Origin: Cedecea neteri
GTDB lineage: Bacteria > Pseudomonadota > Gammaproteobacteria > Enterobacterales > Enterobacteriaceae
Direction of reading: 5' to 3'
Assembly: GCF_000757825.1 (NCBI RefSeq)
Contig: NZ_CP009451.1
Location: 620,001-684,000, forward strand
DNA: 64,000 nucleotides
The notes below the pieces were generated by a model. The model saw only the letters and a list, made by a program, of their open reading frames with translations, ran no database searches and was not told the origin of the DNA. How positions within the stretch are numbered: the first letter of the stretch is position 1; every line of letters begins with the position of its first letter. The position numbers were made by a program, and so were the translations under genes. Positions 25,145 to 37,925 of this stretch are shown here, piece after piece.

Positions 25145-26068
25145 ATGGAAAAAAACGGTCTCTTCAATCAGCGCATTCGCTTGCGCCATTTGCATACTTT
25201 CGTAGCCGTCGCTCAGCAGGGAACCCTGGGTCGCGCGGCTGAAACCCTTAACCTGAGCCAGCCGGCTCTCTCCAAAACCCTCAACGAGCTGGAACAGCTG
25301 ACCGGTACCCGCCTGTTCGAACGCGGGCGGCTGGGGGCCCAGCTAACCCTGACGGGCGAGCAGTTTTTAACCCATGCGGTAAAAGTGCTTGATGCCCTGA
25401 ACCATGCCGGACAGTCGTTTATTAGAAAAGAGGACAGGCCTTCTGATGTCGTGCGCATTGGCGCGCTTCCTACTGCGGCCCTGGGCATTTTACCGGCGGT
25501 TATCGGAGAGTTTCATAAGCATCAGAGCGACGTCACGCTCCAGGTTGGCACGATGAATAACACCATGCTGCTGGCGGGGCTGAAGTCCGGCGAGCTGGAC
25601 CTGGGGATTGGGCGAATGTCCGATCCTGAGCTGATGACCGGCCTTAACTATGAACTGCTGTTCCTCGAGTCCCTCAAGCTGGTCGTGCGCCCTAATCACC
25701 CGCTGCTGCATGAAAATATTACCCTGAGCCGGGTGATGGAATGGCCTGCGGTGGTTTCACCTCAGGGCACGGTGCCGCGCGACAACGCGGAGTCTTTGCT
25801 TGCTTCACAGGGCTGTAAGCTGCCCGCGACCTGCGTTGAGACGCTTTCCGCTTCTCTCTCACGCCAGCTCACCGTGGAGTACAACTACGTCTGGTTTGTG
25901 CCGTCAGGTGCGGTGAAGGATGATTTGCGACAGGGCACGCTGACTGCCCTCCCCGTCCCCATTCCGGGCGTCGGAGAGCCTATCGGTATTCTGACGCGCG
26001 TGGACACCCCGCTTTCAACGGCCGCACAGATTTTGCTGTCTTCAATTCGTAAATCGATGCCGGCCTGA
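25145..26068 (+). CDS. ydcI: LysR-family regulator YdcI
   Basis: 307 residues, same length as E. coli YdcI and nearly identical in the HTH (RIRLRHLHTFVAVAQQGTLG, LNLSQPALSKTLNELEQLTG) and in MSDPELMTGLNYELLFLESL. YdcI is a conserved regulator linked to acid-stress behaviour in Salmonella and E. coli. An in-frame start at 25076 is rejected because ATG at 25145 gives the conserved N-terminus MEKN. Divergent from ydcJ. Confidence 0.93.
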   Translation: MEKNGLFNQRIRLRHLHTFVAVAQQGTLGRAAETLNLSQPALSKTLNELEQLTGTRLFERGRLGAQLTLTGEQFLTHAVKVLDALNHAGQSFIRKEDRPSDVVRIGALPTAALGILPAVIGEFHKHQSDVTLQVGTMNNTMLLAGLKSGELDLGIGRMSDPELMTGLNYELLFLESLKLVVRPNHPLLHENITLSRVMEWPAVVSPQGTVPRDNAESLLASQGCKLPATCVETLSASLSRQLTVEYNYVWFVPSGAVKDDLRQGTLTALPVPIPGVGEPIGILTRVDTPLSTAAQILLSSIRKSMPA

Positions 26069-26100
26069 GAACCGTAGCCGCAATCTCTGCGGCTACAGCC

Positions 26101-26664
26101 TTAACGGCTGCGTTTGGCGTGTTTTTCCCACGTTTCCAGTTTAGCCTGCTCTGATTTTTTTAAAGCAACATAGCAGGCCCCGCTGCCGCCGTGGTGCGGC
26201 ATCGCCACGCAAAAAGCCTGAACCTCGTCAAACTCGGCCAGCCAGCGCCCAAGGAAACTGCGCACCACGTTGGCATGGGATTTATCTTCTCGCCCTTTGC
26301 CGTGAACGATCAGCAGATTACGCAGGCCATCCTGTTTCGCCTGCATGACGTAGGAAAAGAGCAGTTGTCGACAGCGTTCAACGGGCTGGCGAATCAGATT
26401 GAGACTGGCCTGCTGGCCGTATTTTCCGAGCCTGAGCTTGTCCAGCACGCCGTTCTGTAAGCCTTCACGCTTGTACTCAAGCGGCGTGTCGAGGGGGATG
26501 ATTTCCAAAAAATCGGTGGTGAGAAAGTTGTCGAGCTGGGTGGGATCCGGCTTTGCAGCAACGTTCTCTTTCTGAGGTTTGATCCACTGGCTGTCTGCGC
26601 AGTTTTTCAGCGGTTTGACATCCTCCATGGCGTCAAGAAACAGCGATTTGTCGTCAAGGTTCAC
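26101..26664 (-). CDS. smrA: Smr-domain protein SmrA (YdaL), GTG start
   Basis: 187 residues from a GTG codon at 26664, exactly the E. coli YdaL length. GGAGGA lies 6 bp upstream, and the sequence then reads VNLDDKSLFLDAMEDV as in E. coli. The C-terminal Smr domain has LRNLLIVHGKGREDKSH and MPHHGGSGACYVALKK. Smr domains are nucleic-acid-binding or nicking modules related to the MutS2 C-terminus; SmrA/SmrB proteins act as endonucleases. An ORF opening upstream at 26721 exists but is not needed. Confidence 0.9.
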   Translation of the reverse strand: MNLDDKSLFLDAMEDVKPLKNCADSQWIKPQKENVAAKPDPTQLDNFLTTDFLEIIPLDTPLEYKREGLQNGVLDKLRLGKYGQQASLNLIRQPVERCRQLLFSYVMQAKQDGLRNLLIVHGKGREDKSHANVVRSFLGRWLAEFDEVQAFCVAMPHHGGSGACYVALKKSEQAKLETWEKHAKRSR

Positions 26665-26930
26665 GGTCAATCCTCCGGTGTTATCTGCGGCTACTATAAC
26701 CTCGCCCTGCGTAGGGCTCAACGGGGATAATGCCAGGCTTCATTTCGTAAACCCGGCGCATTATTTGCGCCACTGTTTTTTTAAAAAATAAATACTTTGC
26801 ATTTGCGTTAAAAAAACGTGAATCAAATAACCGCAATAGCAATTATTATTATCTGCATTGGAAAATAATCACCGCCGCAATCAGGCTGCCCGGATGACGC
26901 TATTTCGGCTCAACGGTCGGTCAGGAGATA

Positions 26931-27005
26931 ATGGGTTTTCCGATGCCATTGATCGTTATTATCGTTGGATTCTTTTTCTGCCTGCATATTACTCCGCAGC
27001 GTTAA
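26931..27005 (+). CDS. Candidate 24-residue hydrophobic small protein
   Basis: ATG at 26931 is preceded by AGGAG with a 4-nt spacer, an excellent ribosome site. The product, 24 residues, begins MGFPMPLIVIIVGFFFC and ends HITPQR: one hydrophobic stretch with a basic C-terminal end, typical of single-pass small membrane proteins of enterics. It lies in a 443-bp gap between smrA and ogt that otherwise shows only A/T-rich promoter-like DNA (26780-26880). Too short for statistical proof; function unknown. Confidence 0.45.
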   Translation: MGFPMPLIVIIVGFFFCLHITPQR

Positions 27006-27107
27006 TCCTTTTGGGGTCTGGCTGCTATCGTTGAACGCATGCTATCTTTTCAGCCTGCAAAGGGGCCGGACATCGGCCTGAACCCGCAATAAAAACGGAG
27101 TTATGCC

Positions 27108-27623
27108 GTGCTGACGATATTGGAAGATAAAATTGACACGCCTGTTGGGCCGCTGTGGATCCTGTGCGATGAGCAGTTCAGGCTTCGGGCCGTGGAGTGG
27201 GAAGAACATAGCGATCGCATGGCACAGCTGCTCAACATTCATTATGGTGCGCAAGGTTTTCAACGCGTTAGCAGCCGAAACCCGAATGGACTGAGCGATA
27301 AGCTACGCGATTACTTTGCGGGCGACCTGGCGGTAATTGATGCTCTGCCTACGGCCACCGCAGGCACGGATTTCCAGCGTCAGGTTTGGCAAGCTCTGCG
27401 TGATATTCCCTGCGGGCGAGTGATGCATTACGGGCAGCTTGCGGAGCAGCTGGGCCGGGCCGGAGCGGCACGCGCTGTCGGCGCCGCTAACGGCTCAAAC
27501 CCGGTCAGTATCGTGGTGCCCTGCCATCGCGTTATCGGCCGTAACGGGACGATGACTGGCTACGCGGGCGGCGTGGCGCGGAAAGAGTGGCTGCTGCGCC
27601 ACGAAGGCTATTTATTACTGTAG
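27108..27623 (+). CDS. ogt: Methylated-DNA-protein cysteine methyltransferase Ogt
   Basis: 171 residues, length as in E. coli. Active-site motif [11 protein letters not shown] with the acceptor Cys at about residue 139; DNA-binding helix [27 protein letters not shown] near the end. Ogt repairs O6-alkylguanine and O4-alkylthymine by transferring the alkyl group to its own Cys. Upstream of fnr, as in E. coli. Confidence 0.96.
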   Translation: MLTILEDKIDTPVGPLWILCDEQFRLRAVEWEEHSDRMAQLLNIHYGAQGFQRVSSRNPNGLSDKLRDYFAGDLAVIDALPTATAGTDFQRQVWQALRDIPCGRVMHYGQLAEQLGRAGAARAVGAANGSNPVSIVVPCHRVIGRNGTMTGYAGGVARKEWLLRHEGYLLL

Positions 27624-27783
27624 AAGTTGCCAAAAGTGCGGCTATTTATTCCGAAACGGAGTCGCTGCACTTTAATGTTTTAGTGAATTCAACAAGATGA
27701 CGGCCTTTTTTTAGCCCCCTACCTTTATTATTGTCCGGATAGCGTTCTGCCAGACTTACCTGATCGCAAAAAAGATGTTAAAA

Positions 27784-27797
27784 TTGACCAATATCAA
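27784..27797. promoter_or_regulatory. FNR box upstream of fnr
   Basis: TTGACCAATATCAA matches the FNR consensus TTGAT-N4-ATCAA in 9 of 10 fixed positions and ends 19 bp before the fnr start. E. coli fnr is known to repress itself at a comparable site, so this is very likely autoregulation. Confidence 0.8.
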
Positions 27798-27816
27798 TTA
27801 CGGTCCGAGCATATCT

Positions 27817-28569
27817 ATGATCCCTGAAAAGCGTATTATTCGACGAATTCAGTCTGGCGGTTGTGCTATCCATTGCCAGGATTGCAGCATCAGCCAATTA
27901 TGCATCCCCTTCACGCTTAATGAGCATGAACTCGATCAGCTTGATAATATCATCGAGCGTAAAAAGCCGATTCAAAAGGGACAAACCCTGTTTAAAGCGG
28001 GTGATGAACTGAAATCGCTGTACGCTATTCGCTCCGGCACCATCAAAAGCTACACCATTACCGAGCAGGGCGATGAGCAAATCACCGGTTTCCACCTGGC
28101 GGGTGACCTGGTTGGCTTCGACGCCATCGGCACCGGCCATCACCCGAGCTTCGCTCAGGCGCTGGAAACTTCTATGGTGTGTGAAATCCCGTTTGAGACC
28201 CTCGACGATCTGTCCGGTAAAATGCCAAGCCTGCGTCAGCAGATGATGCGCCTGATGAGCGGCGAAATTAAAGGCGACCAGGACATGATTTTGCTGCTGT
28301 CGAAAAAGAATGCCGAAGAGCGCCTGGCGGCGTTTATCTACAATCTTTCTCGCCGCTTCGCCCAGCGTGGCTTCTCGCCGCGTGAGTTCCGCCTGACCAT
28401 GACCCGTGGCGATATCGGTAACTACCTCGGCCTGACGGTGGAAACCATCAGTCGCCTGCTGGGTCGCTTCCAGAAGAGCGGTATGCTGGCGGTGAAAGGC
28501 AAGTACATCACCATCGAGAACATCGACCTGTTGTCAGACCTTGCGGGCCAGTCACGTAACGTCGCCTGA
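27817..28569 (+). CDS. fnr: Fumarate/nitrate reduction regulator Fnr
   Basis: 250 residues, almost identical to E. coli Fnr. Cluster ligands are visible in the N-terminal [16 protein letters not shown] (Cys20, 23, 29) with the fourth Cys in SMVCEIPF (about 122). A cNMP-like sensor domain follows, then a Crp-type HTH with [20 protein letters not shown] (Glu209, Ser212, Arg213 contact the box). The [4Fe-4S] cluster senses oxygen. ATG at 27817 is used, not the in-frame 27775, since the latter would include the FNR box. Downstream is uspE. Confidence 0.97.
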   Translation: MIPEKRIIRRIQSGGCAIHCQDCSISQLCIPFTLNEHELDQLDNIIERKKPIQKGQTLFKAGDELKSLYAIRSGTIKSYTITEQGDEQITGFHLAGDLVGFDAIGTGHHPSFAQALETSMVCEIPFETLDDLSGKMPSLRQQMMRLMSGEIKGDQDMILLLSKKNAEERLAAFIYNLSRRFAQRGFSPREFRLTMTRGDIGNYLGLTVETISRLLGRFQKSGMLAVKGKYITIENIDLLSDLAGQSRNVA

Positions 28570-28702
28570 TAACCCCCTCCTTTGCCGGATCGCCTTTTAT
28601 TCCATTTATTGATCCGGCAGGGGCTCTCCACCTGTTTCATTCCTTTCTTATGGGTTAATCTTACTTCACAGACTGTGGTTAAGCAGTTGTAAGGAGACCT
28701 GT

Positions 28703-29653
28703 ATGGCAAACTACCAAAACATGCTTGTCGCGATTGACCCGAACCAGGACGATCAACCTGCCCTGCGGCGTGCTGTTTATTTGCATCAACGGATTGGCGG
28801 CAGGATCAAAGCCTTCCTGCCTATCTATGACTTTTCCTACGAAATGACCACGCTTCTGTCGCCTGATGAACGCACCGCCATGCGCAAAGGGGTTATCAGC
28901 CAGCGTACGGCCTGGATTAAACAGCAGGCGCAGTACTACATTGAAGCCGGCATTCCTATTGATATCAAAGTGGTGTGGCACAACCGCCCGTTTGAAGCCA
29001 TCATCCAGGAAGTGATCGCCGGCGGGCACGACCTGCTGCTGAAAATGGCCCACCAGCACGACAGGCTGGAAGCGGTAATATTCACCCCAACCGACTGGCA
29101 TCTGCTGCGTAAATGCCCTTGTCCGGTGTGGATGGTGAAAGACCAGCCGTGGCCTGAAGGCGGTAAAGCGCTGGTGGCGGTCAATCTTGCCAGCGAAGAG
29201 CTTTACCACAATGCGCTGAATGAAAAGCTGGTGAAGGAAACCCTGAAGCTGGCGGATGATGTCAACCATACCGAAGTCCATTTGATAGGCGCCTACCCGG
29301 TCACGCCAATCAACATTGCCATTGAGCTGCCTGATTTTGACCCGAGCGTGTATAACGACGCGATTCGCGGCCAGCACCTTGTCGCCATGAAGGCGCTGCG
29401 CCAGAAATACGCCATCGACGAGAAGATGACCCACGTTGAGAAAGGGCTGCCTGAAGAAGTGATCCCGGACATGGCCGAGCATCTGCAGGCCGGGATTGTG
29501 GTACTTGGTACGGTGGGCCGCACCGGGCTGTCTGCGGCATTTCTGGGCAATACCGCAGAGCAGGTCATCGACCATCTGCGCTGTGATTTACTGGTCATAA
29601 AGCCGGATGATTACCAGACGCCGGTCGAAATGGACGATCCGGAAGACGACTGA
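28703..29653 (+). CDS. uspE: Universal stress protein UspE
   Basis: 316 residues with two tandem UspA domains (about 1-150 and 160-310). The second ends with the nucleotide-binding loop [20 protein letters not shown]. Matches E. coli UspE in length and in the start [20 protein letters not shown]. It is implicated in oxidative-stress resistance, motility and cell aggregation. Order ogt-fnr-uspE is as in E. coli. Terminated by the hairpin at 29675. Confidence 0.95.
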   Translation: MANYQNMLVAIDPNQDDQPALRRAVYLHQRIGGRIKAFLPIYDFSYEMTTLLSPDERTAMRKGVISQRTAWIKQQAQYYIEAGIPIDIKVVWHNRPFEAIIQEVIAGGHDLLLKMAHQHDRLEAVIFTPTDWHLLRKCPCPVWMVKDQPWPEGGKALVAVNLASEELYHNALNEKLVKETLKLADDVNHTEVHLIGAYPVTPINIAIELPDFDPSVYNDAIRGQHLVAMKALRQKYAIDEKMTHVEKGLPEEVIPDMAEHLQAGIVVLGTVGRTGLSAAFLGNTAEQVIDHLRCDLLVIKPDDYQTPVEMDDPEDD

Positions 29654-29674
29654 TGTCGCCAGGCCCTTAAGCAG

Positions 29675-29701
29675 AAATCCCGCTGAATACCGGCGGGATT
29701 T
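29675..29701. terminator. Bidirectional terminator uspE / LysR gene
   Basis: AAATCCCGC at 29675-29683 pairs perfectly with GCGGGATTT at 29693-29701, followed by TTATTT. Placed between the uspE stop and the converging LysR gene at 29713. Confidence 0.85.
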
Positions 29702-29712
29702 TTATTTGTCGC

Positions 29713-30627
29713 TCAGGCGTTATCATCGAGGCGAATGATGATGCCCCGCAGGTAATCGAGCACCATTCGCTCACTCTCCGCCAGCGGTTTCCCCTGCAGC
29801 AGCACGGCGCCAACATCCATATAGGTTGCGCTATCCTCTATCGTTTTTCTCATCACCCGCAGCCCCTCAAGCGACCAGGGACGATAAACCAGATCGGACA
29901 GAATGGTGACGCCCCTTCCCTTGGCCACCAGGCTGCGCACGGTTTCAAAAGACGTGGTGGTAAAAGTAACGTTGGGCTGCCCGCCTTTCGCCTGCCAGTG
30001 CTGGCAAATCACGTCCGGGTATTTGTCCGTATCCAGCATGATAAACGGCACGCCTGCGATATCGGCCAGCTTTATCGCGGGCTGGTTCAACAGCGGATGC
30101 CCCTGCGAAACCCACAGGCGGCGCTGCGAGCGGATAAATGTCTCAACGTTCAGCCCTGCGTCGTGGATGATATTCGACGTCAGCACCAGGGCAAACGCCA
30201 GCATTTTGTCCCGAAGCTGTTGGATAAGCTCAGCGGGATCGTCTTCAACAAAGCGGAGGGTCATCAGCGGGAAGTGCTGTTCAACCTCGCTGATAATTGC
30301 CGGCAGCAGGTAGGCGGCAAGCGTCTTCGCAATGCCGATGGTCAGCTCTCCGGCTGCCAGCTCAGGCTGGTACTGCAGGTCTTCTATGGCATGCTGGCTG
30401 TCGCTGATGATTTTGCGGGCATGAAGTAAAAAGCGCTCGCCGGACGGCGTGAGCTGCACGCCCCTGGGCTTACGCAGGAAAAGCTGACTGTTCAGGGCCT
30501 CTTCCAGATTGCGCATGGCCACCGTCATTGATGACTGCGAAATATGGCAGCGGGTTGCCGCTTTAGAGATCTGTTTCGTCTGTGCTAAGGCGATGAAAAA
30601 CTCCAGTTGCCGCAGAGTAAACTTCAT
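29713..30627 (-). CDS. LysR-family regulator
   Basis: 304 residues. Winged HTH at the N-terminus: FTLRQLEFFIALAQTKQISK, HISQSSMTVAMRNLEEALNS; effector domain about 90-300 with LTIGIAKTLAAYLLPAII and FETVRSLVAKGRGVTILSD. Of the CynR/CbbR-like type; effector unknown. Divergent from the EamA transporter at 30853, with 225 bp between starts, so it probably controls that gene. The pair sits between uspE and pntB, a junction not seen in E. coli. Confidence 0.82.
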   Translation of the reverse strand: MKFTLRQLEFFIALAQTKQISKAATRCHISQSSMTVAMRNLEEALNSQLFLRKPRGVQLTPSGERFLLHARKIISDSQHAIEDLQYQPELAAGELTIGIAKTLAAYLLPAIISEVEQHFPLMTLRFVEDDPAELIQQLRDKMLAFALVLTSNIIHDAGLNVETFIRSQRRLWVSQGHPLLNQPAIKLADIAGVPFIMLDTDKYPDVICQHWQAKGGQPNVTFTTTSFETVRSLVAKGRGVTILSDLVYRPWSLEGLRVMRKTIEDSATYMDVGAVLLQGKPLAESERMVLDYLRGIIIRLDDNA

Positions 30628-30852
30628 AGATAAAAACGATACCTTGAAATGGAAAAGATGAATTCGCTTTACACCAGGCGGATGTTTATCCTTTTCCTGT
30701 CGACTAAAAAGCGTTACACGCCTTTAAAATCAAGCCATCAGGCGCCTGAGCAGACGTTAATTTACCGAGCTGGCCGCATGCCTCATCGTAATTATAGATA
30801 AAAGCGATATCTACACGGCATCCTGCCAGCATCATATGATGGAAATCAATCT

Positions 30853-31776
30853 ATGCCGTATTTATTACTCAGCCTCGCCGCCCTGTTCTGGGGAGGTAAC
30901 TATGTTGTCGGGCATTTACTGGTGGCTCAGGCCGATCCAATTGTTCTCTCAGAAGCCCGCTGGTTGCTGACCGCGCTGCTGTTAATGGCGCTTTACGGGG
31001 CGCAGGTTAAAAAACAGTGGCCGGAGATGATGCAGGCCAGGGGCACGGTCTTTTTTCTGGCGCTTTGTGGCCAGGTGCTGTTTCCGGTGACGTTGTATGT
31101 GGGACTGCAGTACACCTCCTCGCTCAACGCCGCCATTTACCTGTCGACCACGCCAGCGCTGGTGCTGCTTATCAATAAGCTAGTGTTCAGGGAGGTCATC
31201 TCGCGCCGCAACATTCTGGGCGTTATTTTGAGTTCCGCAGGCGTGATCTATCTGGTAATGCAGGGGGATTTGCTGCATCTCGACACGTTGAAAAACCTGA
31301 ACCGGGGCGATGCATGGACGATGGGATCGGCGGCAAGCTGGGCGCTCTATTGTGCATTTTTACGGCTTAAGCCCAAAACCATCGGCGGTAATGCCTTTGT
31401 CGCCGTCAGCGCCGTGATTGGTGCCCTGGTGCTAATTCCGCTGCTTGTTTTTACGCTTATGCACCAGCCGCAGCCGTTTAAAGGCCAGTATCTGAACACT
31501 GGTTTTTTAGCCGGGCTGGGCTACCTGGTTATCTTCCCTTCATGGCTGGCTTATCTGCTTTGGAACAAAGGGATTTTAGCGATTGGCGCAACGCGGGGAG
31601 AGATCTATTCGCACCTGATCCCGCTCAGCGGCGGCGCGTTCAGCATTCTGTTTTTGAATGTCCCGCTGCACGCTTTTCATTTGATAAGCGCGTTGTTGAT
31701 TACTGCCGGGATAGCCCTTTGCTCAGGACAGGCAAAAAAAAGCCGCCCTTTCGGACGGCTTTCGCGAGACAGTTGA
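30853..31776 (+). CDS. EamA/DMT-superfamily transporter
   Basis: 307 residues, ten membrane helices in two EamA repeats (LAALFWGGNYVVGHLLVAQA first; GDAWTMGSAASWALYCAFL second). Likely a small-metabolite exporter; substrate unknown. The last ~12 codons (KKSRPFGRLSRDS) are encoded by the terminator hairpin that also serves pntB, so the hydrophilic tail is shaped by RNA signals rather than protein function. Divergent from the LysR gene. Confidence 0.82.
   Translation: MPYLLLSLAALFWGGNYVVGHLLVAQADPIVLSEARWLLTALLLMALYGAQVKKQWPEMMQARGTVFFLALCGQVLFPVTLYVGLQYTSSLNAAIYLSTTPALVLLINKLVFREVISRRNILGVILSSAGVIYLVMQGDLLHLDTLKNLNRGDAWTMGSAASWALYCAFLRLKPKTIGGNAFVAVSAVIGALVLIPLLVFTLMHQPQPFKGQYLNTGFLAGLGYLVIFPSWLAYLLWNKGILAIGATRGEIYSHLIPLSGGAFSILFLNVPLHAFHLISALLITAGIALCSGQAKKSRPFGRLSRDS
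31734..31759 (-). terminator. pntB terminator, overlapping the 3' end of the EamA gene
   Basis: GCCG-C-CC at 31742-31748 pairs with GG-A-CGGC at 31753-31759 (one C/A mismatch). The 31734-31741 A run gives U8 on the minus strand. It terminates pntAB while lying inside the converging coding sequence. Confidence 0.75.
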
Positions 31777-31779
31777 CGC

Positions 31780-33171
<1,392 letters not shown>

Positions 33172-33178
33172 TTACCCC

Positions 33179-35257
<2,079 letters not shown>

Positions 35258-36202
35258 ATGAATCTCAAGAACACCCTTCTGGCGTCGGCTCTTATTTCCG
35301 TGACTTCGCTGTCCGCTCAGGCGGCGACCGAACTGACCCCAGAGCAGGCGGCCGCACTTAAGCCGTACGATCGTATTACCGTAACGGGCCGTTTTAATGC
35401 TATCGGCGACGCTGTTGCTGCCGTTTCTCGCCGCGCAGATGCCATAGGCGCCGCTTCATTCTACGTGCTGGACACCAGCGCAATGGGCGAAAGCGGTAAC
35501 TCCCGCGTAGTGGCTGACGTTTATAAAAATGATGCCGCTAAAGCCGATGCGCCTAAAAATCGTGTCATCAACGGCTTGATGGAACTGCCGAAGGATCAGG
35601 CCTATAAGCTTGAACCTTTTGATACGGTGACCGTTCAGGGCTTCTTCCGTACCCAGCCCGATGTCAACGACGCGATCACTAAAGCCGCGCGTGACAAAGG
35701 TGCCGCGTCCTTCTTCATCGTACGCCAGGTTGATACCAACCAGGGCGGCAACCAGCGCGTAACCGCCTTTATTTATAAAGCGGATGCTAAAAAACGTGTT
35801 GTTCAGAGCCCGGACCTGCTGCCGGCCAATTCCGAAGCGGGCAAAGCCGCGTTAGCTGCGGGCGGCGCAGCCGCGAAGAACGTGGAAATTCCGGGCGTTG
35901 CTTCCTCTGAAACCCCGTCCTCTGACGTTGGCCGTTTCTTCGAAACGCAATCTTCACAGGGTACGCGCTACACCGTAACGTTACCTGACGGCACCAAAGT
36001 TCAGGAAGTGAATAAGATTACGGCTGCCCAGATGGTACCGTTTGACAGCATCAAGTTCACCGGCAACTTCAGCAGCATGACCGACGTCTCCTACCAGGTG
36101 GCGAAGCGTGCGGCAGCTAAAGGGGCTAAGTTCTACCACGTCACCCGCCAGTGGCAGGAACGTGGCAACAACTTAACCGTTAGCGCTGACCTGTTTAAAT
36201 AA
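35258..36202 (+). CDS. ydgH: YdgH, periplasmic protein with three DUF1471 (YhcN/BhsA-like) domains
   Basis: 314 residues. Sec signal peptide, cleavage near AQAATELTP. Three DUF1471 repeats follow, at about 30-95, 110-175 and 250-314, each built around a D-x-I/V-x-V/F-x-G-x-F core (DRITVTGRFNAIGDAV; DTVTVQGFFRTQPDVNDA; DSIKFTGNFSSMTDVSYQV). E. coli YdgH has the same three-domain plan. Family members such as BhsA affect envelope stress and biofilm. Followed by two copies of one hairpin terminator. Confidence 0.93.
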   Translation: MNLKNTLLASALISVTSLSAQAATELTPEQAAALKPYDRITVTGRFNAIGDAVAAVSRRADAIGAASFYVLDTSAMGESGNSRVVADVYKNDAAKADAPKNRVINGLMELPKDQAYKLEPFDTVTVQGFFRTQPDVNDAITKAARDKGAASFFIVRQVDTNQGGNQRVTAFIYKADAKKRVVQSPDLLPANSEAGKAALAAGGAAAKNVEIPGVASSETPSSDVGRFFETQSSQGTRYTVTLPDGTKVQEVNKITAAQMVPFDSIKFTGNFSSMTDVSYQVAKRAAAKGAKFYHVTRQWQERGNNLTVSADLFK

Positions 36203-36218
36203 GATACACCATCAATGC

Positions 36219-36360
36219 AAGGGCAGCTTACGCTGCCTTTGTTTGAAGGCAAGTAAATCACAGAATGTAATTCATTGTTTTTATTTAAAAAATGTAAGTT
36301 TTTTGAAGGGCAATGAATCATCTCAGTCATGAAAGGGCAGCTTACGCTGCCTTTTTTTTT
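36219..36360 (+). repeat. Duplicated terminator hairpin after ydgH
   Basis: The 22-mer AAGGGCAGC-TTAC-GCTGCCTTT is present identically at 36219-36240 and 36333-36354, 114 bp apart. Each forms a 9-bp hairpin followed by T (the second by nine Ts, up to 36360). Between them lies an A/T-rich spacer. The whole gap 36203-36504 shows no gene. Confidence 0.75.
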
Positions 36361-36504
36361 GCACTCAAGTCATTTTATCGCACCACGCGCATTGCAAGCA
36401 GTGTGCACACTCCGTAAAATCCCGCGCCTTAGAGCGATCCTCCATTTATATGCGAAAAAGCAAAATAATTATGCGGGATCCTTTCCGACCTCAACAGGAT
36501 ACCT

Positions 36505-37887
36505 ATGGAAAAGAAACTTGGCCTCGCAGCGCTAACCGCGCTGGTATTAAGCTCCATGCTCGGCGCTGGCGTATTCAGCCTGCCGCAGAATATGGCAAGC
36601 GTAGCGAGTCCGGCAGCGTTACTGATCGGCTGGGCGATCACTGGCGTTGGTATTCTTTTACTGGCTGTGGCGATGCTGGTACTTACCCGACTGCGTCCCG
36701 ATCTTGATGGTGGAATATTCACCTACGCGCGCGAAGGCTTTGGCGAGTTAATCGGCTTTTTCTCCGCCTGGGGTTACTGGCTCTGCGCGGTGATAGCCAA
36801 CGTGTCTTACCTGGTGATTGTCTTCTCGGCGCTGAGTTTCTTTACCGATACGCCGGAACTGCGCCTGTTTGGCGACGGTAATACATGGCAGTCGATCGTC
36901 GGTGCCTCCGTGCTGTTATGGATGGTGCACTGGCTGGTTCTGCGAGGCGTACAGACGGCGGCCAGCATCAACCTGGTCGCTACGCTGGCTAAGCTGCTGC
37001 CTTTAGGGATGTTCGTGGTGCTGGCGGCCATAGGCTTTAAACTCTCGACCTTCTCCCTCGATTTCACCGGCATCAAGCTTGGCGTTCCCGTTTGGGAACA
37101 GGTGAAAAATACCATGCTTATCACCCTGTGGGTGTTTATCGGCGTGGAAGGTGCGGTTGTGGTATCCGCACGTGCGCGAAATAAAAAGGATGTTGGTAGG
37201 GCAACGCTGCTGGCGGTGGTTGCCGCGCTGAGCGTCTATCTGCTGGTCACGCTGCTTTCGCTTGGCGTTGTGGCTCGCCCTGAACTGGCGGCAATGCGTA
37301 ACCCGTCGATGGCCGGCCTGATGGTTGAAATGATGGGGCCATGGGGCGAAGTCATTATCGCTGCCGGGCTGATTGTCTCGGTATGCGGCGCGTACCTGAG
37401 CTGGACGATTATGGCGGCTGAGGTGCCACTTCTGGCGGCGACCCATAAAGCCTTCCCGGGAATGTTCGCTCGACAGAATAAAAATAACGCCCCGTCGGCC
37501 TCCCTTTGGCTCACGAATATCAGCGTGCAGGTGTGCCTGGTGCTGATCTGGCTCACCGGGTCTGACTACAACACGCTGCTGACCATTGCTTCAGAAATGA
37601 TTCTGGTGCCTTATTTCCTGGTCGGTGCTTATCTGCTCAAAATCGCCACTCGTCCGTTGCATAAGGCGATTGGCATCGGGGCCTGTCTTTACGGCCTGTG
37701 GCTCCTTTACGCGTCAGGGCCGATGCATCTGCTGCTCTCGGTGGTGCTGTATGCCCCTGGATTATTAGTGTTTCTTTACGCGCGTCATACCCATACGCAC
37801 GAAAAGTCGCTAAATTTAAAAGAAAGAACCATTATTGGCCTGATGCTGCTGGCAGCATTTCCGGCGACCTGGATGCTGGTGGGCTAA
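36505..37887 (+). CDS. ydgI: Basic amino acid/polyamine antiporter family protein YdgI
   Basis: 460 residues with about 12 membrane helices, APC superfamily, ArcD/YdgI subgroup. N-terminal SSMLGAGVFSLPQNMASVAS carries the APC substrate-binding GAG motif; ITLWVFIGVEGAVVVSARAR is highly conserved. E. coli YdgI is its closest match; an arginine/ornithine exchange role is inferred from ArcD relatives and not shown. Lies between ydgH and folM as in E. coli. Confidence 0.92.
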   Translation: MEKKLGLAALTALVLSSMLGAGVFSLPQNMASVASPAALLIGWAITGVGILLLAVAMLVLTRLRPDLDGGIFTYAREGFGELIGFFSAWGYWLCAVIANVSYLVIVFSALSFFTDTPELRLFGDGNTWQSIVGASVLLWMVHWLVLRGVQTAASINLVATLAKLLPLGMFVVLAAIGFKLSTFSLDFTGIKLGVPVWEQVKNTMLITLWVFIGVEGAVVVSARARNKKDVGRATLLAVVAALSVYLLVTLLSLGVVARPELAAMRNPSMAGLMVEMMGPWGEVIIAAGLIVSVCGAYLSWTIMAAEVPLLAATHKAFPGMFARQNKNNAPSASLWLTNISVQVCLVLIWLTGSDYNTLLTIASEMILVPYFLVGAYLLKIATRPLHKAIGIGACLYGLWLLYASGPMHLLLSVVLYAPGLLVFLYARHTHTHEKSLNLKERTIIGLMLLAAFPATWMLVG

Positions 37888-37925
37888 TCGACACCCTCCC
37901 CGGCCGCGATGTAGATTAGGGGAGC

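Noticed and set aside
28583..28619. TGCCGGATC/GATCCGGCA dyad after fnr as a terminator
   Set aside because: Nine-bp stem but a 19-nt loop and no T tract; not a convincing intrinsic terminator.
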